From: Aliiglaciecola sp. 3_MG-2023
GTDB lineage: Bacteria; Pseudomonadota; Gammaproteobacteria; Enterobacterales; Alteromonadaceae
Direction: 5' to 3'
Assembly (NCBI RefSeq): GCF_030548205.1
Contig: NZ_JAUORV010000019.1
Coordinates: 51,612 to 115,611 of the forward strand
Length of the DNA stretch: 64,000 bases
The notes below the pieces were generated by a model, which saw nothing but the letters and a program-made list of their open reading frames with translations, searched no databases and was not told the DNA's origin. The position numbers were made by a program, and so were the translations under genes. Positions 63,822-64,000 of this stretch are shown piece by piece (position 1 is the stretch's first letter; each line of letters begins with the position of its first letter).

Positions 63822-63980
63822 ATGAAACACAACACGCTTATCAAAGCCGCTATGCTGACAATAGCACTCACTACCTCTGTTGCTGCCACTCAAGCACACG
63901 CTGGCTCTAAGCAAAAGCCACCCATTGGTACTGAAGAAACCAGCAGCTGGTATGGCAACATTCTTGATTTTTTCAGCTAA
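63822..63980 (+). CDS. Small secreted peptide gene, unit 2 (52 residues)
   Basis: The product starts MKHNTLIKAAMLTIALTTS and has a clear signal peptide with an AxA-type site (VAATQAHA) near residue 27. The mature part would be about 25 residues, GSKQKPPIGTEETSSWYG followed by NILDFFS, with an aromatic, acidic end. The ribosome site AAGTAAGGAAAG precedes the ATG by a good distance. The same repeat precedes it and follows it, so another copy probably begins beyond base 64000. Function is unknown; secreted bacteriocin-like, signalling or surface peptides are possible. Confidence 0.6.
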   Translation: MKHNTLIKAAMLTIALTTSVAATQAHAGSKQKPPIGTEETSSWYGNILDFFS

Positions 63981-63983
63981 CTA

Positions 63984-64000
63984 AACACCACTAACCCATT
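63984..64000 (+). repeat. Direct repeat AACACCACTAACCCATT, copy 2
   Basis: Identical to 63785-63801 and located just after unit 2, at the window end. It should begin the leader of a third unit. Confidence 0.8.

Noticed and set aside
1..64000. CRISPR arrays, tRNA, rRNA, and intact insertion sequences
   Set aside because: No regular short repeats with spacers, no cloverleaf-like RNA genes and no transposase were recognised by eye; a tRNAscan or CRISPR finder run would be decisive.

Overview
The window looks like the chromosome of a marine gammaproteobacterium of the order Alteromonadales (Glaciecola/Paraglaciecola/Aliiglaciecola-like). Reasons: an AT-rich, low-to-mid GC sequence; the gammaproteobacterial block fabB-mnmC-yfcL-epmC-aroC-prmB-smrB; lysS-prfB with the classical RF2 programmed frameshift; two TonB-dependent receptors; a polysaccharide-utilisation locus; and a PEP-CTERM-like surface protein. 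The genus is inferred from gene content only. No rRNA, tRNA, CRISPR array or intact insertion sequence was seen.

Region 1 (1-14962) is a carbohydrate-utilisation island. On the minus strand lie a TonB-dependent receptor, a sodium/solute symporter fused to a CBM9-like domain, an FMN-dependent 2-hydroxyacid dehydrogenase and the start of a fucose-dehydrogenase-type aldo/keto reductase. On the plus strand are a GntR/FCD regulator, an enolase-superfamily enzyme and a Gfo/Idh/MocA oxidoreductase. A second, convergent GntR/FCD regulator follows. The island ends with a large secreted beta-helix enzyme carrying three CBM-like modules and a dockerin-like tail, and a cohesin-like protein with a PEP-CTERM-like anchor. 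A workable reading is that a (possibly fucosylated) polysaccharide is cut outside, imported through the receptor and symporter, and oxidised via non-phosphorylated sugar acids to lactate and pyruvate. The dockerin/cohesin pair would hold the enzyme at the cell surface.

Region 2 (15200-52312) is mostly housekeeping: an M20 peptidase, an FKBP isomerase, a class II aldolase and Crp/Fnr pair, fabB, mnmC, three tandem FlgO-family lipoproteins, yfcL, an ATP-NAD-kinase-like gene, epmC, a secreted CBM9-like protein, a thioesterase, a retropepsin-like protease, an MFS transporter, aroC, prmB, smrB, a 40-residue membrane protein, a truncated AlgD-like protein, gshA, an M16 peptidase lipoprotein, an Hpt protein, a pseudouridine synthase, VanZ, a ketopantoate-reductase-like protein, lysS, prfB, argS and prfC. 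A 'mobile mystery protein' A/B (HTH plus Fic) module follows prfC.

Region 3 (52313-64000) is accessory. It holds palindrome-rich DNA, an operon of ABC ATPase, two DUF3526-type permeases and a siderophore-type TonB receptor, a stretch with two gene fragments, an LLM oxidoreductase/MFS pair with a divergent LysR regulator, a small HTH gene overlapping a polytopic membrane protein gene, and the first units of what looks like a tandem family of very small exported-peptide genes that runs out of the window.
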